Below the pieces are notes generated by a model that was not told where the DNA came from, did not search any database, and saw only the letters and a list, made by a program, of their open reading frames with translations. This document shows positions 12,867-24,678 of a stretch of DNA of 64,000 bases, in pieces. How positions within the stretch are numbered: position 1 is the stretch's first letter; the number at the start of each line of letters is the position of its first letter. Origin of the DNA: Inia geoffrensis (Eukaryota; Chordata; Mammalia; Artiodactyla; Iniidae). The position numbers were made by a program, and so were the translations under genes. Location of the stretch: assembly GCA_036417435.1 (NCBI GenBank), contig CM070914.1, positions 2,790,001 through 2,854,000 of the forward strand, read 5' to 3'.

Positions 12867-13080
12867 TTTTTTTTTTTTTTTTTTTTGCGGTACACGGGCC
12901 TCTCACTGTTGTGGCCTCTCCCGTTGCGGAGCATAGGCTGCGGATGCGCAGGCCCAGCGGCCATGGCTCACGGGCCTAGCCACTCCGCGGCATGTGGGAT
13001 CTTCCTAGACCGGGGCACAAACCCGTGTCCCCTGCATCGGCAGGCGGACTCTCAACCACTGCGCCACCAGGGAAGCCCTG
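12867..13080 (-). mobile_element. CHR-type tRNA-derived SINE (arm-specific)
   Basis: A minus-oriented SINE: T-run, then 'gcggtacacgggcctctcac', ending 'ccaccagggaagccc'. It is flanked by the direct repeat 'tcatggggctctt' (12855 and 13081). The other arm has an uninterrupted empty site ('agagccccatgagg' near 62107-62120), so insertion came after the duplication. Open frames across it are SINE-derived. Confidence 0.93.
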
Positions 13081-13709
13081 TCATGGGGCTCTTTGGCCCT
13101 GAGGAAGGGGAGCTTTTTGGGATCCCTCCCTTTATCTAATTGGTCCTTCAGCAGAGGGGCGCCTTTTTCTAATCAGAGGAGGCACCCTTACTCAGCCAGT
13201 GGTAGTCCCAGGCCTCATCACCTGTGGGATGCCAGCCATGCTCTCTCCCAGGGTTGCTTCTGCCAGCATCTCTATTTTTCTTTGTGTCTCTTCTCACACT
13301 TTGACCCCTGGCCTTTAGTCATCCCCACCTGCAGCATTTACAGTGCCCAGCAGCAGTCAGGCTTGAGTGTCTTTTCACAGATGTTCCCTCTGCAGTTAAT
13401 GCACCTCCTCCTCCAACTCTGCATAGCCTCATCTTTCTAGATTCTACTTCAGGGTTATCATGAAGCCGTCACTTCGATATAACTTTTTGCCTCCATAGGC
13501 ACCTCTGTGCATAAAGGTTATGTTTATTTATCTCATGTGATTGAAATTTTGAGTTTATACATCTTCCTCCTTAATGAAGGCTTTAAGGGCAGGAGTCATT
13601 TCTAATCCTTAGCACAGAGCAGATGCTTTTTTTCTTTTTATTTAGGTGCTTTTTAATGATGATAACATGTATGGTTTAAACCACTCATTTTACAATAATT
13701 TTGCTTTAG

Positions 13710-13882
13710 GTTGTGACAGAAATGAAGTTTACGGAAGTCATGTTCCTGCAGTAAGAAATAAAGATGTGACCTTCCAGTTGTGTAAAGCTCATGAATGCTG
13801 TGTAAGTGTGTCGGGTGCGCTAAGGAGCCTGGAGCTAAGTGGGCTAGTTCTGAGAGAGAGAGGCTTAACTATGTTAACAAAG
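13710..13882 (+). pseudogene. CEP78: CEP78 copy A, exon 2 (open)
   Basis: The acceptor is CTTTAG|G at 13709 and the donor AAAG|GTAAGC at 13883. The phase-1 start joins the exon 1 ending. The frame is open across the exon: [10 protein letters not shown], then [19 protein letters not shown], matching human CEP78 closely. The LRR-type leucines are conserved. The exon is absent from copy B. Confidence 0.9.
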
Positions 13883-13973
13883 GTAAGCCTTCATTGTGTC
13901 CTGCCGACCTTTGATAGTTGCTTTTGGGGCAAACTAAACCAATAAAATTTTAAACTGTTCCTCCCCATTAAAG

Positions 13974-14046
13974 GGATTGAATATTTGGCAACTTTGGTGC
14001 ACCTGTGTCTTGCGAATTGTCCAGCTGGAGATGGAGGTTTAGAAGG
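13974..14046 (+). pseudogene. CEP78: CEP78 copy A, exon 3 (1-nt deletion)
   Basis: The acceptor is TTAAAG|GG and the donor GAAG|GTGAG. The recognisable part reads TLVHLCLANCPAGDGGLE, an LRR segment. Exon 2 ends on a complete codon, but this reading frame begins 20 nt after the exon start, so one nucleotide has been lost near the 5' end and the splice product would frameshift. The exon is absent from copy B. Confidence 0.85.
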
Positions 14047-15081
14047 TGAGTTTCAGTCTTCTTTAAGTCTCTTCCCATCGGATTGGTCTTGTGATTTCCT
14101 ACACACCATGTCTGTCTACCTTTTCCTGTCTACCTTCTCTTGGTGTTGTTCATGCGTGGATTGTCTCCTGTACTTGCTGAAACCTTGGTCCATTCTCATT
14201 TGTACCATGGAAGTTTGTCATGCTGGATACTGTCAGAATTAATCTTAGTTAAGTTTGTGTTAAGCCACAAACCACGCGTTTTCTATATTTTCTGCTTTTT
14301 TGTGTGTGTTTATATTTTTATGGTTTCTCTTCAAGAAATAGTATGGGAAGGGAAATAGAAAAAAGTCATCATTCTCTTTAAGTTGTTAGAACATCTATCT
14401 GCAGTCATAATTATAATGCACTGTGGTATGTGTTAAGAAATACATGTAACGTCCCGTAGGAGCAGCAAATTCAGTGGTGGTGAGGGTGTGTCATGGAAGT
14501 AATCACAAAACAGGTGACTCTTCATTGGGGTCCTGAAACATTAGTGTGTGTTCCCTGTGTCCAGTAGTGGTCTGGAGGGGCCAGGAAGCCTGCCTTTCAG
14601 TCTGAGGGAACAGAGGGTTTGAGGTCCTCTCTCTTATATTGCTCTAGTATACTGCATAGCACCTAATAAAATACTGGGTTTATAGTTGACATTTAAATCG
14701 CTGATTGATAGTCAAGATTGGGATGTATCTTTGGAAATGAAAATAGGAAGAATCTTATGCTTTTTCTTTTTTTCCCTATATCTGAAAAGGTATGTTGTGC
14801 TTTGCTGAGTAGTTGGGAATAAAGTTTGCAGTATTCAGTGTATTCAGTTTTAGTATCTAAATAGAATTATACTGTTGCTGTAAACTGGAATAACACTTTG
14901 TTACTGACAAGTTTTAGAACGCATCAGTTCATCAATTACCTGTTTGGGAAGATTGTAGTTAATGATTTTAAAAATGTGGCAGTAAACCTCCAATTGACTG
15001 AAGAAAAGCAAATAAGTCAAGGTTGACAAATATACAGGCTCTTCATCTTATTGTGTGTGTGGTATTTTTTTTTCCGTTTAG

Positions 15082-15185
15082 TTATTTGTCAAGTTATAAA
15101 GAACTCTATCACTCTTAAGACAGTAAAGTTCACGGGCTGTAATCTGACATGGCAGGGAGCAGATTACGTGGCCAAGATCTTAAAG
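15082..15185 (+). pseudogene. CEP78: CEP78 copy A, exon 4 (open)
   Basis: The acceptor is CGTTTAG|TT and the donor AAAG|GTGATT. The frame reads [20 protein letters not shown], then [14 protein letters not shown], an LRR unit matching human CEP78 with few changes. The exon is absent from copy B. Confidence 0.88.
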
Positions 15186-15664
15186 GTGATTTTATGTTTA
15201 AACTTTCATGAAAACCTATGTGATTGAAGCACATTAATACATTGACACCGATGGCAGTCAGTTTTTGTCTTTTGATACCTGCGAGTGCAGCTTTCGTTTT
15301 GCTGAAAGAATGTGACCAGTTTTCAGTTTGGGATTCTACCATTTAGTAAAGTTCATCCAGTTAATTTTGGAAACAAGAGATTTAATATCTAATACCTAAT
15401 ACTACTTTTATGTATTTTAGTTACTGAAAACACTGATTGTGATGCTGTGCAGAAACTACGCCGTTATAGTCTTCAAGATTTAAATGAAGCAAGTGTCTAT
15501 TAGCTGCTGTAGTTTATAAACTAATAACAATGACTTCATCAGCAACTTGTAAATACAAGTTTTAAACTAATGCCTTAAGAAGTTTACAGTGGTTATAATG
15601 ACTGTATTTAGGCCTAAATTATTTAATAATTTGACATGAAGCCTTTTTAATAGTTTGCTGGTGC

Positions 15665-15912
15665 AGATCAGGGATAGGTAAACTATGGCTGGTGGGCCAG
15701 ATCCAGCCTGCCGCCTCATTTTGTAAAGAACGTTTTTTTGGAACATAGTCGAACCCATTGTTTACGTGGTAGCTATGGCTACTTTCAGCCTACACCAGTG
15801 GGGTTGAGAAGTTGCAACAGAAACTGTATAGCCCACAAAGCTGGAAATGTTTAAATTTAGATTTTAAAAACTGAAGAATTCTTTGAGCCTATACAGGGCA
15901 AGTCCACTGACC
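15665..15912 (+). mobile_element. hAT-Charlie-type MITE remnant (both arms)
   Basis: 'ggtaaactatggctggtggg' near one end and 'cccacaaagctggaaatg' further in are hallmarks of an old mammalian hAT-derived MER element. The 3' end is 'agtccactgacccc'. The same element is at about 60715-60965 reversed, so it predates the duplication. Confidence 0.65.
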
Positions 15913-16439
15913 CCAGGGGAGAAAACAGTCAAGAACTTGGGTGCCGAAGCCAAATGGCCTGGGTTCAAATTCCCTTTCTCCCATTTCATAGCTAGTGACC
16001 ATGGGCAAATCACTCAACCTCTATGCCTCATTTAGGTTTAAATGAACTCATTTGTATAAATAGTGCCTGGTGCATACTAAGCAGTGTGTAAGTGATTGCT
16101 GTTGTTTCTGCTTGGAGCCTTTATAAGTTATTGTTAATAGGAAAATGACACTAATGATTTTCCTTTTAGAGTGTCAAAGGCACTTGGTGTCTTGTATTTT
16201 TTCAAGAATGTAACAAGACTTTTCTCATTTAAAGTCAGTGTTCCCTGTTACCAGAATTTATTTTATGAATATAAAGAATCGAATGTCTTTAAGACAAGGC
16301 TTGTGGTTAAATGTCAAACCATTATTTTCCCAAGGCACATCAAACTGGCTGTGCGTAGTCCAGGCCTCTGAAGTTTGTGTGCATACGCTAGGTAGCATGT
16401 GAGATCCATTTTGTAAATATAGTTTTTAAAATAATGCCT

Positions 16440-16629
16440 GGGACTTCCCTGACTGTCCAGCATTTAACACTCTGCACTCCCAATGCAGGGGACCTCGGTT
16501 CGATCCCTGCTCAAGGAACTAGATCCCACATGCAATAAGTAAAAGATCCGGCAGGCCGCAGCTAAAGGCCCGGCACAGCCAAACAAACAAACAAACAAAT
16601 AAATAAATATTTTTTCAAAATAAATAAAA
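16440..16629 (+). mobile_element. Older tRNA-derived SINE (both arms)
   Basis: It begins 'gggacttccctgactgtcc', contains 'ggttcgatccctgc' (B-box-like) and ends in CAAA/TAAA simple repeats. It is flanked by the direct repeat 'aaaataatgcct' (just before 16440 and at about 16631). The mirrored copy at 59990-60187 shows that insertion preceded the duplication. Confidence 0.85.
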
Positions 16630-17175
16630 TAAAATAATGCCTTAGGAGTTAGGAAAACAAAATATTAGAACCTATTTAGCTTTGTATCGTTTAAAAATTA
16701 TCTGTGTAGTTTATAATGTACATGAATTAAATGTATAGAACTTTGTGTATATAATTTGTTAAAAAATAAGATGCATATTAAAAAGTTTTCTTACGGGTTG
16801 CCCAGTCAGGTGTTTGGAGACCATTGGAGAACAGAATGATGAAATTTAGAGCCTCAGCAATGATAGAATTTAGAACCAATTCCCTGACTTAGAAGATAAG
16901 GAAAATGATTCTTAGACTGTAATTGAGTTGTCCAACTTTACATAACTGTTCAAAAACAGGTCATCCAGTGGCTGGAATCTAATCACTGACCAACTAGAAT
17001 GTGGGACACTCGACTCGTAAAGCAGAACTGACTGTTTCATTTCCCAGCTTGATGCTTCTGGCATATATGCTTGATACGTGTGTGTGTAAATCTCTGACAT
17101 AATAAGCCATACTCAGTAGGCACACCCTGTTTCCTTATTCCAGCATCTTAGTTTCATCCCATTAAATCTTTGAAG

Positions 17176-17348
17176 TATCAGACCACCAGAAGGCATGAAG
17201 AAACCTGGGCTGAGAGGCTTCGTTCCAGGAGACCTGATCTTGACTGTATGGCTGGTTGGAGGCGCATCATTCTGAACTGCAACACGCTCATTGGTGACCT
17301 GGGTTCATGCTTTTGCAGAATCTCTTAGTGAGGATTTATGGCTTGGAG
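17176..17348 (+). pseudogene. CEP78: CEP78 copy A, exon 5 (2-nt deletion)
   Basis: It reads [29 protein letters not shown] and [11 protein letters not shown], matching human CEP78. It is 173 nt, whereas the same exon in copy B is 175 nt and open. The two missing bases near 17310 shift the frame into a TAG within a few codons. The donor is GGAG|GTAAAT. Confidence 0.9.
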
Positions 17349-18869
17349 GTAAATTCTAAGATTGAAAATATTGAATTTTTAATATAATATATGCTTAGCT
17401 TTTGGCATGATACTGTTGTGAAAGGATTTTTTTCAAAGCCTCATTTTTCTGATCGTTTTTATGTTGCTTTTAAACTTCCTCTAAGAGTTTTATGTATTCT
17501 TTACAGGAAATACACAGTAAGAAGAGAACAATTACCTATAAGCTTAATACCCAGACATAAGCACTGTTCATTTTGGTGTATATATTTTCAGTCTTTTTTT
17601 ATATATATATAAATATATTTATACACTTAGGGATTACTAAAAGAGAATTGTAGTATACTTGCTATTTCATATTCCTGCTTTTTTTCACTGAATGAGGTAT
17701 CATGTAGTATTCCATCATATTGATGTCCCATAGTTTAATCAATTCTTTGCAATTAGATTTAGACAGTTTGCTTTTCCCTGTCACAAGCAATGTGAATACG
17801 TTGTATATACACCTCTGTGTCCATCGGGCTTACTTCTGTAGGAAAAGGTACTACAAGTGGAATGACTAAGTGTGACATATTTTTAACACTTTTGATACAC
17901 ATTGCCAAATTACCACCCAGAAACGCTATGCCAATTTGTAGTCCACCCCAAGAGTGGATGTGAAGCCTGCCTCTCACAAACACTGGCTGGTAGCACTTTT
18001 AAAAAACTGAAAGACTACAAAAATGAGTACCTCTCCCTTTCTTATGCAAGTGGGATTACTCCAAATTTTATACCTTTCTTCAGTTAATTTAGTATGACCA
18101 TCTTAGCAAGTCAGTAAATTTGCACCTACTGTATCATTTTTTGTGACTGTTCAGTGTTCCATTATATGAATATGCCAGAGTACACATAGCTTATCCAATC
18201 TTGTATAAAAGGTATGTCGAGTTTTTTAGTTAAAAAAAGTAGTCTGATATATATCCTTACCTATATCTCTATTTCTTTTGGTTAAATTCTTAGAAAGAGA
18301 GTTTTTGGATCAAAAGGGTATAGACATTATTTAAAGGCTTTTCTTACAGAATCTTGGCTTAATCTGATAGGAGAATAACCACATTTTGTTTTATTCTGTA
18401 TTCATTTGATTTACAGGTGAGGTTTACGGGCTGTTTGTATTCATTTGGCTAGTTGGTTAATTACACTGTGTGTCCGTTCTTCTGTAGTGAGAGTTTGTAA
18501 GGGTTGTGTCATATCCTGTCAGATCCATATGTCTGACTTTCTATTTCTGTATGTCATGGGGTGTTGAAAGACTCCAGTTATTTTAATGTGATGGTCCACT
18601 CAACACTTAAATAAATGACTCATGATAGTTTCCTTTCATGTAATATTTTTCAATACCTGTGCTTTTGTGATGATCCCTTTTGTTTAAATGAGTAGGTTGT
18701 TCAGCCCCAGAACTACTAGAAGTCATGATCATTTGTTCTGATTTTTGTCTGACGTTTTACTGTGAGAGTTCTTGACCATCATACTTTCGTGATAGGTTTT
18801 TAGTATGTATTCTCTATTCACACATTGTTTGAATTTGTTATTATTTGTATCCTAGAAAATGGTACTTTT

Positions 18870-19079
18870 GGGCTTCCCTGGCGGCGCAGTGGTTGAGAGT
18901 CCACCTGCCGATGCAGGGGACACGGGTTCGTGCCCCGGTCTGGAAAGATCCCACATGCCGCAGAGCGGCTGCGCCCGTGAGCCATGGCCGCTGAGCCTGC
19001 GCGTCCGGAACCTGGGCTCCGCAACAGGAGAGGCCACAACAGTGAGAGGCCCGCGTACTGTGAAAAAACAAAACAAAAC
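18870..19079 (+). mobile_element. CHR-type SINE at the exon 6 deletion
   Basis: A plus-oriented SINE starting 'gggcttccctggcggcgcag' with an A-rich tail and the flanking repeat 'aaatggtactttt' (18857 and 19080). It lies a few bases from the point where copy A lacks about 830 bp, including CEP78 exon 6, that copy B still has. Its clean target duplication means the deletion and the insertion were separate events. Confidence 0.92.
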
Positions 19080-19289
19080 AAATGGTACTTTTCTAATGTT
19101 GTACGTCCCTTATGTTTTTAGCAGATAATTTACTAATTAAAGTGAGTTATACTTGTAAATTGTTCTCATCTCTACTCAGAATAGAGATGATCCTAGATAC
19201 TAAGCCTGCTTCCACCAAGAGCATTGTTTCCTTCTTGTGCAACCTCTGAATTCTTGCAAGGAGTACTTTATTCATTTGTCAGTTTCACA

Positions 19290-20075
19290 CTTAATTTTTT
19301 TTTAATACCTGTTGTGTGCCAGATACCGGTTTAGGCACTAGGGATAAAGCAGTGAACCAGACACACAAAAGTCTTGCCCTCATGGAGCTTACATTCTAGT
19401 GAAGGAGTTCAGATAGAAATGAGTAAACAGATAAGTCATATAATTTTAGATAGTAGGAAGTGCAAAAATATCTTAATGTAAAGAGAGTGAGCGGGGGCAG
19501 GTAGGACTCCATTGGACAGGTTTGTTAGGGGACAGCTTCACTGGAGAAGTGGCATTTGAACGGAGACCTGAATGAAGAGAGGAGCAAGCCATGGAAGAAC
19601 TGGAGTAAGCACATTCCAGGACAAGGAGGCAATGAGTATGCAGGCATGTAGGTGGGTGGAGTATTTAAGGAAAAGCAAGGAGGCCAACATGGCGAGAGGA
19701 CTGAGAGAAGAAGATGTGGTATGACATGAGGTCAAGGAGCTAGCCAGGGGTCTGATCTTGTAAAAGTCTCGAAGGCCAGAGTGAAGATTTGGATTATTCT
19801 AAATGAGTAGAGGGTTTTGAAGTGGAAAAAGGCATGATCCAAGTAGTATCTGAATAAGGTGACCTGGTACAGAGGATGGACTTGGGAGGATAAAGAAGAG
19901 AAACAGGGAGACCAGTTAGGAGACTATCACAGTGGTCCAAAAAAGAGATGTTTATGGCTTAGCTTAGGCTGGAAGTTTGGAGCAAGTGAAAAGGGGTTGA
20001 ATTCAGGTTGTGTTTTGAGGGTGTAGCTAACAAGGCTTGCCGATAGGTTAGATATGGGGCATGAAGGGAATAGTA
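19290..20075 (+). repeat. L2-derived segment (both arms)
   Basis: The text 'gtgtgccagataccggttta', 'gccctcatggagcttacatt' and 'ggagaccagttaggagacta' follows the L2 3' region as I remember it. A mirrored copy lies at about 55.9-56.7 kb. Confidence 0.65.
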
Positions 20076-20519
20076 ACAAGGAGACGAGTCGATGATTATG
20101 TGTGCAACTGGGTGGTATCACTTAGAAAAAGGGAGCTGATGGGAGGAGCAGCTTTTGAGGGAATATCAGGACTTTGGTTTGTTATCTTAGATGCCCTTTT
20201 GGTGTCTAAGTGTCTAGACGGTGCTCAGAGTGTACTTTCTATCCAAAGGTATCCAAAGCCACTTCAGATGCAAAATGTTTAAAGTTGACCTTTGCTGCTC
20301 TCAGAATAGTAGCCATCGGAGGCAGTCTGCAAGATGGCATATTAGGTTTCTGAGGAAGAAATTAGAATACACAAAGGGGGAGGTAAGTGTATAATTACAT
20401 AATGTAGATTTCATGTTTAAATTTATGGGAAAAGCAATAATTAGTTGGCTTTTGGTTTTAAATGGAAATAGCCACTCATTGGGAACTAATTACTCTAATT
20501 TCAATTTATTTTACTTAAG

Positions 20520-20583
20520 ATCATTGTGTGATGAAAGCAGTTATCATAAAAGTTCTCCAGATGGAAGGAGTGCCAAGTCACAG
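20520..20583 (+). pseudogene. CEP78: CEP78 copy A, exon 7 (1-nt deletion)
   Basis: The acceptor CTTAAG|AT and donor CACAG|GTATA are intact. The exon is 64 nt against 65 nt in copy B. The missing base falls in 'ctccagatgg' where copy B has 'ctccagaatgg', so the frame for KVLQ continues as MEGVPSH instead of NGRSAKSE. Confidence 0.87.
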
Positions 20584-20873
20584 GTATATCACATGTTTCA
20601 GTTCTCTCGGAAGAATTTCTCTTTAATGGCTTGTTTTTCTTTCTTTCTTAAAAGAAAATTATTGAGGTACTTTCTGCCATCTTAAAACTAAGATTTTAGT
20701 CAAATGAAATGGCTTTTCTGTTTTTGAAAATGTTGTGTGTTACTTTAATTTAGGTTCCCAGAAATGCAGATTGAAAACCTTTTATTAACTTAAAGTATTT
20801 TAATTTCCAATGAAGATCAAACCCTCATAAATTACCTGAAACTTAAATGGCATGTTTATCATTTCTGTCTCAG

Positions 20874-20984
20874 TACCAGTGGATAACTTCTCCATCGCGA
20901 AGGAACCATCCAAAGCTGCTAGGCAGAAACAGAGAACTCTAATTTGGGGAAGTGATCGAAAAGGAAAAGCTACTCTTAGAGTAG
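20874..20984 (+). pseudogene. CEP78: CEP78 copy A, exon 8 (1-nt deletion)
   Basis: The acceptor is CTCAG|TAC and the donor GTAG|GTAACT. It begins YQWITSPS, then loses one base ('tcgcgaagg' against 'tcggtgaagg' in copy B). After that the KEPSKAARQKQRT and RKGKATLRV text is in another frame. It is 111 nt against 112 nt in copy B. Confidence 0.9.
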
Positions 20985-22497
20985 GTAACTCTTTCTGAAC
21001 TTATACCCCTTATGTTTTCTGGTGTGCTAAAATAAAAACAGCCAATATTAACCATGTGCATATTAGGAAGCCTATGATTATTTTGATACTTATGAGAATT
21101 TATAGAATATAGATATAATAATTGAATTTAAAGAGATGTTAATATTAACCAACGTTATTGTTTGGATCTCATAAAAACTTTGTTATTTTGAAAATATTTC
21201 CTGGTTGATAATTACTTCTGACACTTTGCAATTGAAATTTGGGGTGCACTTTGATGATAATTTTAGTAGTGGTGCTTTTGAGGAATGAATTTTTTTAATG
21301 CAGAATTACCTTTTGTGCTATAAGAAACAAAATTTCTCCTCATTTCCAACCTTCCCATTTTTTCCTGCTTCTTTCTTAGAAATGCTTACCTAAATTTTTG
21401 AATCAGGTAATATCTTGTTTCTCTGAATGATTGAAAAAACTTGAAATATGTATGATCCTTATAAAAGACTTCTACAGACAAGTTTATTTACCTAGATTGA
21501 ACATTTTAGAAAAACATTTTCTAAATGTTTACTGTAATGGATATTTAATTTTCCAAATGGTAGTTAACCCAGGATTTTACAACTAAGCCTATTATTTTGT
21601 TACGAAATGTAATTTTAATAAAAGACTTTTAAAACCCTTTAACAATCAGTGGTGTAAGTTTCACATTCTCCTGAATATGTAAATTTCCTGTAATTCACTT
21701 CTACTGATAAGGTTTGTACTGTTTCTAAGAGACCTGAACTTTTTATTTCCTGGAACATATTGTGGTTGGTCACAAATGATCTTTTCTTGTTGGTGATGAG
21801 AATGAATAGCAGGAGCAGCATTTGTGACACCAAATCTCATATGAAACTGACTCTTGTGAGTAAATTTGAATTTTGAAACAGCAGAACAATAAGGTTTAAT
21901 AGAAAGCAAAATAAATTCTTTATGTTCATGATCTGCCACTTTCCCAGAAAGTTTTGTGGTGACTTTAGTTATATACCAGATACATTAAAATCACCAATGG
22001 ACAACACATCTTTTATTCAGGTGCCCTCTGAAAGTTCAAAAAATTTGTTGACTTAATATCACTGAATGGTCCACTTTAAAATGGTTATTAAAATGATAAA
22101 TTTTCCGTTTTGTGTAGTTTACCACAATTTTTTATAAATGTGTTGTTTGAAGATTTTGGGGTTTTATAAAGGTATTATATTAGCATAAAAATGAAAAATT
22201 TAAAAGACCACCTCAAATCCCATTATCCTATCAAGCAATATTTACATTTTTATTTTCTCTTCCTGCTGTCTATAAACATAATTCCACGTAGCTTCAATAT
22301 AATTTGCCATTCTTATTTTTTCATACTAAATTAAAATTCTGTGATTCATAGTTATACTTTTTAACATTGTATTCACAAGGTTTTAATTGAGTTGGTCAAT
22401 TTTTGAAATTGGTGAAAAACTGGAAATAACCTAAAATAAACTATTGTAAACATCTTCATAAATACAGCTTTCTTTTTTTCTACTTAAAGGTGTATTT

Positions 22498-22705
22498 TTG
22501 TTTTTGTTTTTTTGCGGTACGCGGGTCTCTCACTGTTGTGGCCTCTCCTGTTGCGGAGCACAGGCTCCGGACGTGCAGGCTCAGCGGCCATGGCTCACGG
22601 GCCCAGCTGGTCTGCGGCATGTGGGATCTTCCTGGACCGGGGCACGAACCCGTGTCCCCTGCATCGGCAGGCGGACTCTCAACCACTGCGCCACCAGGAA
22701 AGCCC
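22498..22705 (-). mobile_element. CHR-type SINE in intron 8
   Basis: The T-rich leader is followed by 'gcggtacgcgggtctctcac', ending 'ccaccaggaaagccc'. Three overlapping open frames here come from the SINE. Confidence 0.92.
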
Positions 22706-23629
22706 AATGTTTTTGATTCTCTATTAATCAACTTGCTTGGACAATAACGTATTAAATAGAAGTTGTTAAGAGTGTTTATGAAGTGAAATAAAAGCTTATG
22801 ATCATCTGCCAATTGTTATTTCAAGAGAGTGATATTTTAATAGTGAAATAGTACATACAAAGAAGTTAAGATATGTGGTATCACATTAATTAGATATTAT
22901 TATCAAAAATTTATATCACGTGTAAAGTATTCTTAAAATAGCTAAGTTGACTTTTGCTATGATACTAGAAATGGAAATATATATAAATAAAGCATGTATA
23001 TTAGGAATTCTGTAAAGTTAGTACCTGGCGGTATATAATAGGGCATCATGGAATGAGAAGAAAACAGTTAAACTTTCTTTTTTATTTAGCATGATTAAAC
23101 AAAGTGGAAATGTAACTGAAATATACAAACTCATTGAGCTATTTTGAGTAATTTTATTCCTTGGGCTTTTTTTTTTGTATTTGCCTCAGTTATTTGGAGA
23201 CATAGAGGTAAGCCAAATCAGTATCTGGGTATATACCTAGATCCAGGTGAGTATAGGGATGAAATGATGGTGTGAATTGTGTCACATTTATATTGTAATT
23301 ATGTATGCCTAAAAAAAGATGGGAACTTTTATTAGAAATTTTGTTTATCTCCTAACAAGAAAAGTGTAATTAAAAAAAATTTTAATACAAATGTATTTGC
23401 ATTCGTTTCTGAAAGTAAACGAAGGGTATACACATACAAACCACATGCATACAAACACCTTTTTTGAGAGTAATTAAGTTAAAAAACACAAAATAGCACA
23501 AAATGAACTGAGCTCCTATATATTTTTAAGAGGCATGTAAATCACAGAGGATTGTGTGGTGATCATCAATAAGCTACACTCTATGAAATATTTGTCCTAT
23601 ATTACCACATACACTCCATTTTACCCTGC

Positions 23630-23875
23630 ACCCTAATGCTGCTAAAATATAGTAGAAAGCAACAGCATAGCACAGGGAGATCAGCTCGGGGCTTTGTGAT
23701 GACCTAGAGGGGTGGGATAGGGAGGGTGGGAGGGAAGCTCAAGAGGGAGTGGATATGGGGACATGTGTATGCATATGGCTGATTCGCTTTGTTGTGTAAC
23801 AGAAACTAACACAGAACTGTGAAGCAATTATACTCCAATAAAGATCTATTAAAATAAATAAATAAAATAACACAA
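23630..23875 (+). mobile_element. L1 3' end
   Basis: The block 'gcatagcacagggagatcag', 'gaggggtgggatagggaggg' and 'ttatactccaataaagatct' followed by an A-rich TAAA tail is the standard 3' terminus of L1 elements in cetartiodactyls. It is in the plus orientation. Confidence 0.85.
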
Positions 23876-24678
23876 AATATAGTACCTTTGAAGGATAAAT
23901 ATAACCCTTTTAACCTATGTTGTTTGTTTTCAGTAAATTCAAATTAAATATTTATATGTGAATTTTAATATGTGGCTTGTTCTAAATAAAATAATAACAC
24001 GTAGGTCTAGTTTTTGCAACCAAATATTTCATATAAAGATACTTGCCTCTTTACTACTGAAATATAGGATAAGTCTCCACATTTCACTCTTTTATCCCGT
24101 GGGTTTCATTTGTTTTTTTGTGTATTTTCTATATGAAATCAAAGGAGCAGTGAAGGTTGACAGGCTTATAGGAGAGTAACATTGACTCACCTACCATCTA
24201 GCAACTTGCAGCCTTATAACTTTTATTGTTTTTACATAGAAAAATTCATCTTAAATTGACATTTTGGTCTAATTCTGAAGATTCTGTTTGGCAGAAGTCA
24301 TGGGTGTATCTGTGTTTCTGTGTCCTTGAGATTCAGAAATGCCAAAGGTGTTCTAAGATTCAGTAAACTTGAGTGTTTCTGCATAATACATAAAATGTAT
24401 CATACTTTGGGATTATTTTAAAAATTTATTTTTGCATTTCTGCACATCTCAATACTTTTGTTTTAGTTAAAATAACTTGTTACTGTAGAGAACTTATATT
24501 TTTTTAAAATGCTGGCTTATGTAAAACCTTTGTACAAAACGATCCTCTTTTTTTTTAATGGCCTTGGAATCATTGTCAAGTGCCTGTTTGATTCCTTTCA
24601 AAGTGTACACGTGTGACAGTTGCTCTGTAGACCTTTGGCGCATCTTGATTCCTTCTTTTCATGCTTTGTCAAAGACAG

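Larger units (their letters stand above)
10369..13709 (+). other. CEP78 copy A intron 1
   Basis: This is intronic DNA between the exon 1 donor and exon 2 acceptor. It contains an L1 3' end (about 11165-11420) and a young SINE (12867-13080). From about 11205 onward it is matched in inverted orientation by 54.9-63.8 kb. The open frames at 11470-11724 and 12001-12231 are mirrored in the other arm with frame-neutral and frame-breaking changes alike, and resemble no known protein. Confidence 0.7.
11205..21045 (+). repeat. Left arm of a large inverted repeat
   Basis: Sequence from about 11205 to 21045 is found again, reversed and complemented, at about 54945-63777. Anchors along the whole length include an L1 3' end, the 12001-12231 segment (mirror 62740-62976), a MIR at 15.9-16.1 kb (mirror 60.5-60.7), an older SINE with flanking duplication at 16440 (mirror 59990-60187), CEP78 exons 5, 7 and 8, and an L2 stretch at 19.3-20.1 kb (mirror 55.9-56.7). 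Homology stops just after the exon 8 donor region, near the shared 'aaaacagcc'. Many substitutions and indels separate the arms, so the duplication is not recent or is free of recent gene conversion. Confidence 0.92.
20985..24678 (+). other. CEP78 copy A intron 8
   Basis: The inverted repeat ends near 21045, so most of this intron has no partner in the window. It holds a minus-oriented SINE (22498-22705) and an L1 3' end (about 23630-23875). The rest is AT-rich with no recognised gene. Confidence 0.6.

Noticed and set aside
16440..16629. tRNA gene
   Set aside because: The B-box-like 'ggttcgatcc' belongs to a tRNA-derived SINE with an A-rich tail and target duplications, not to a cloverleaf-forming tRNA.
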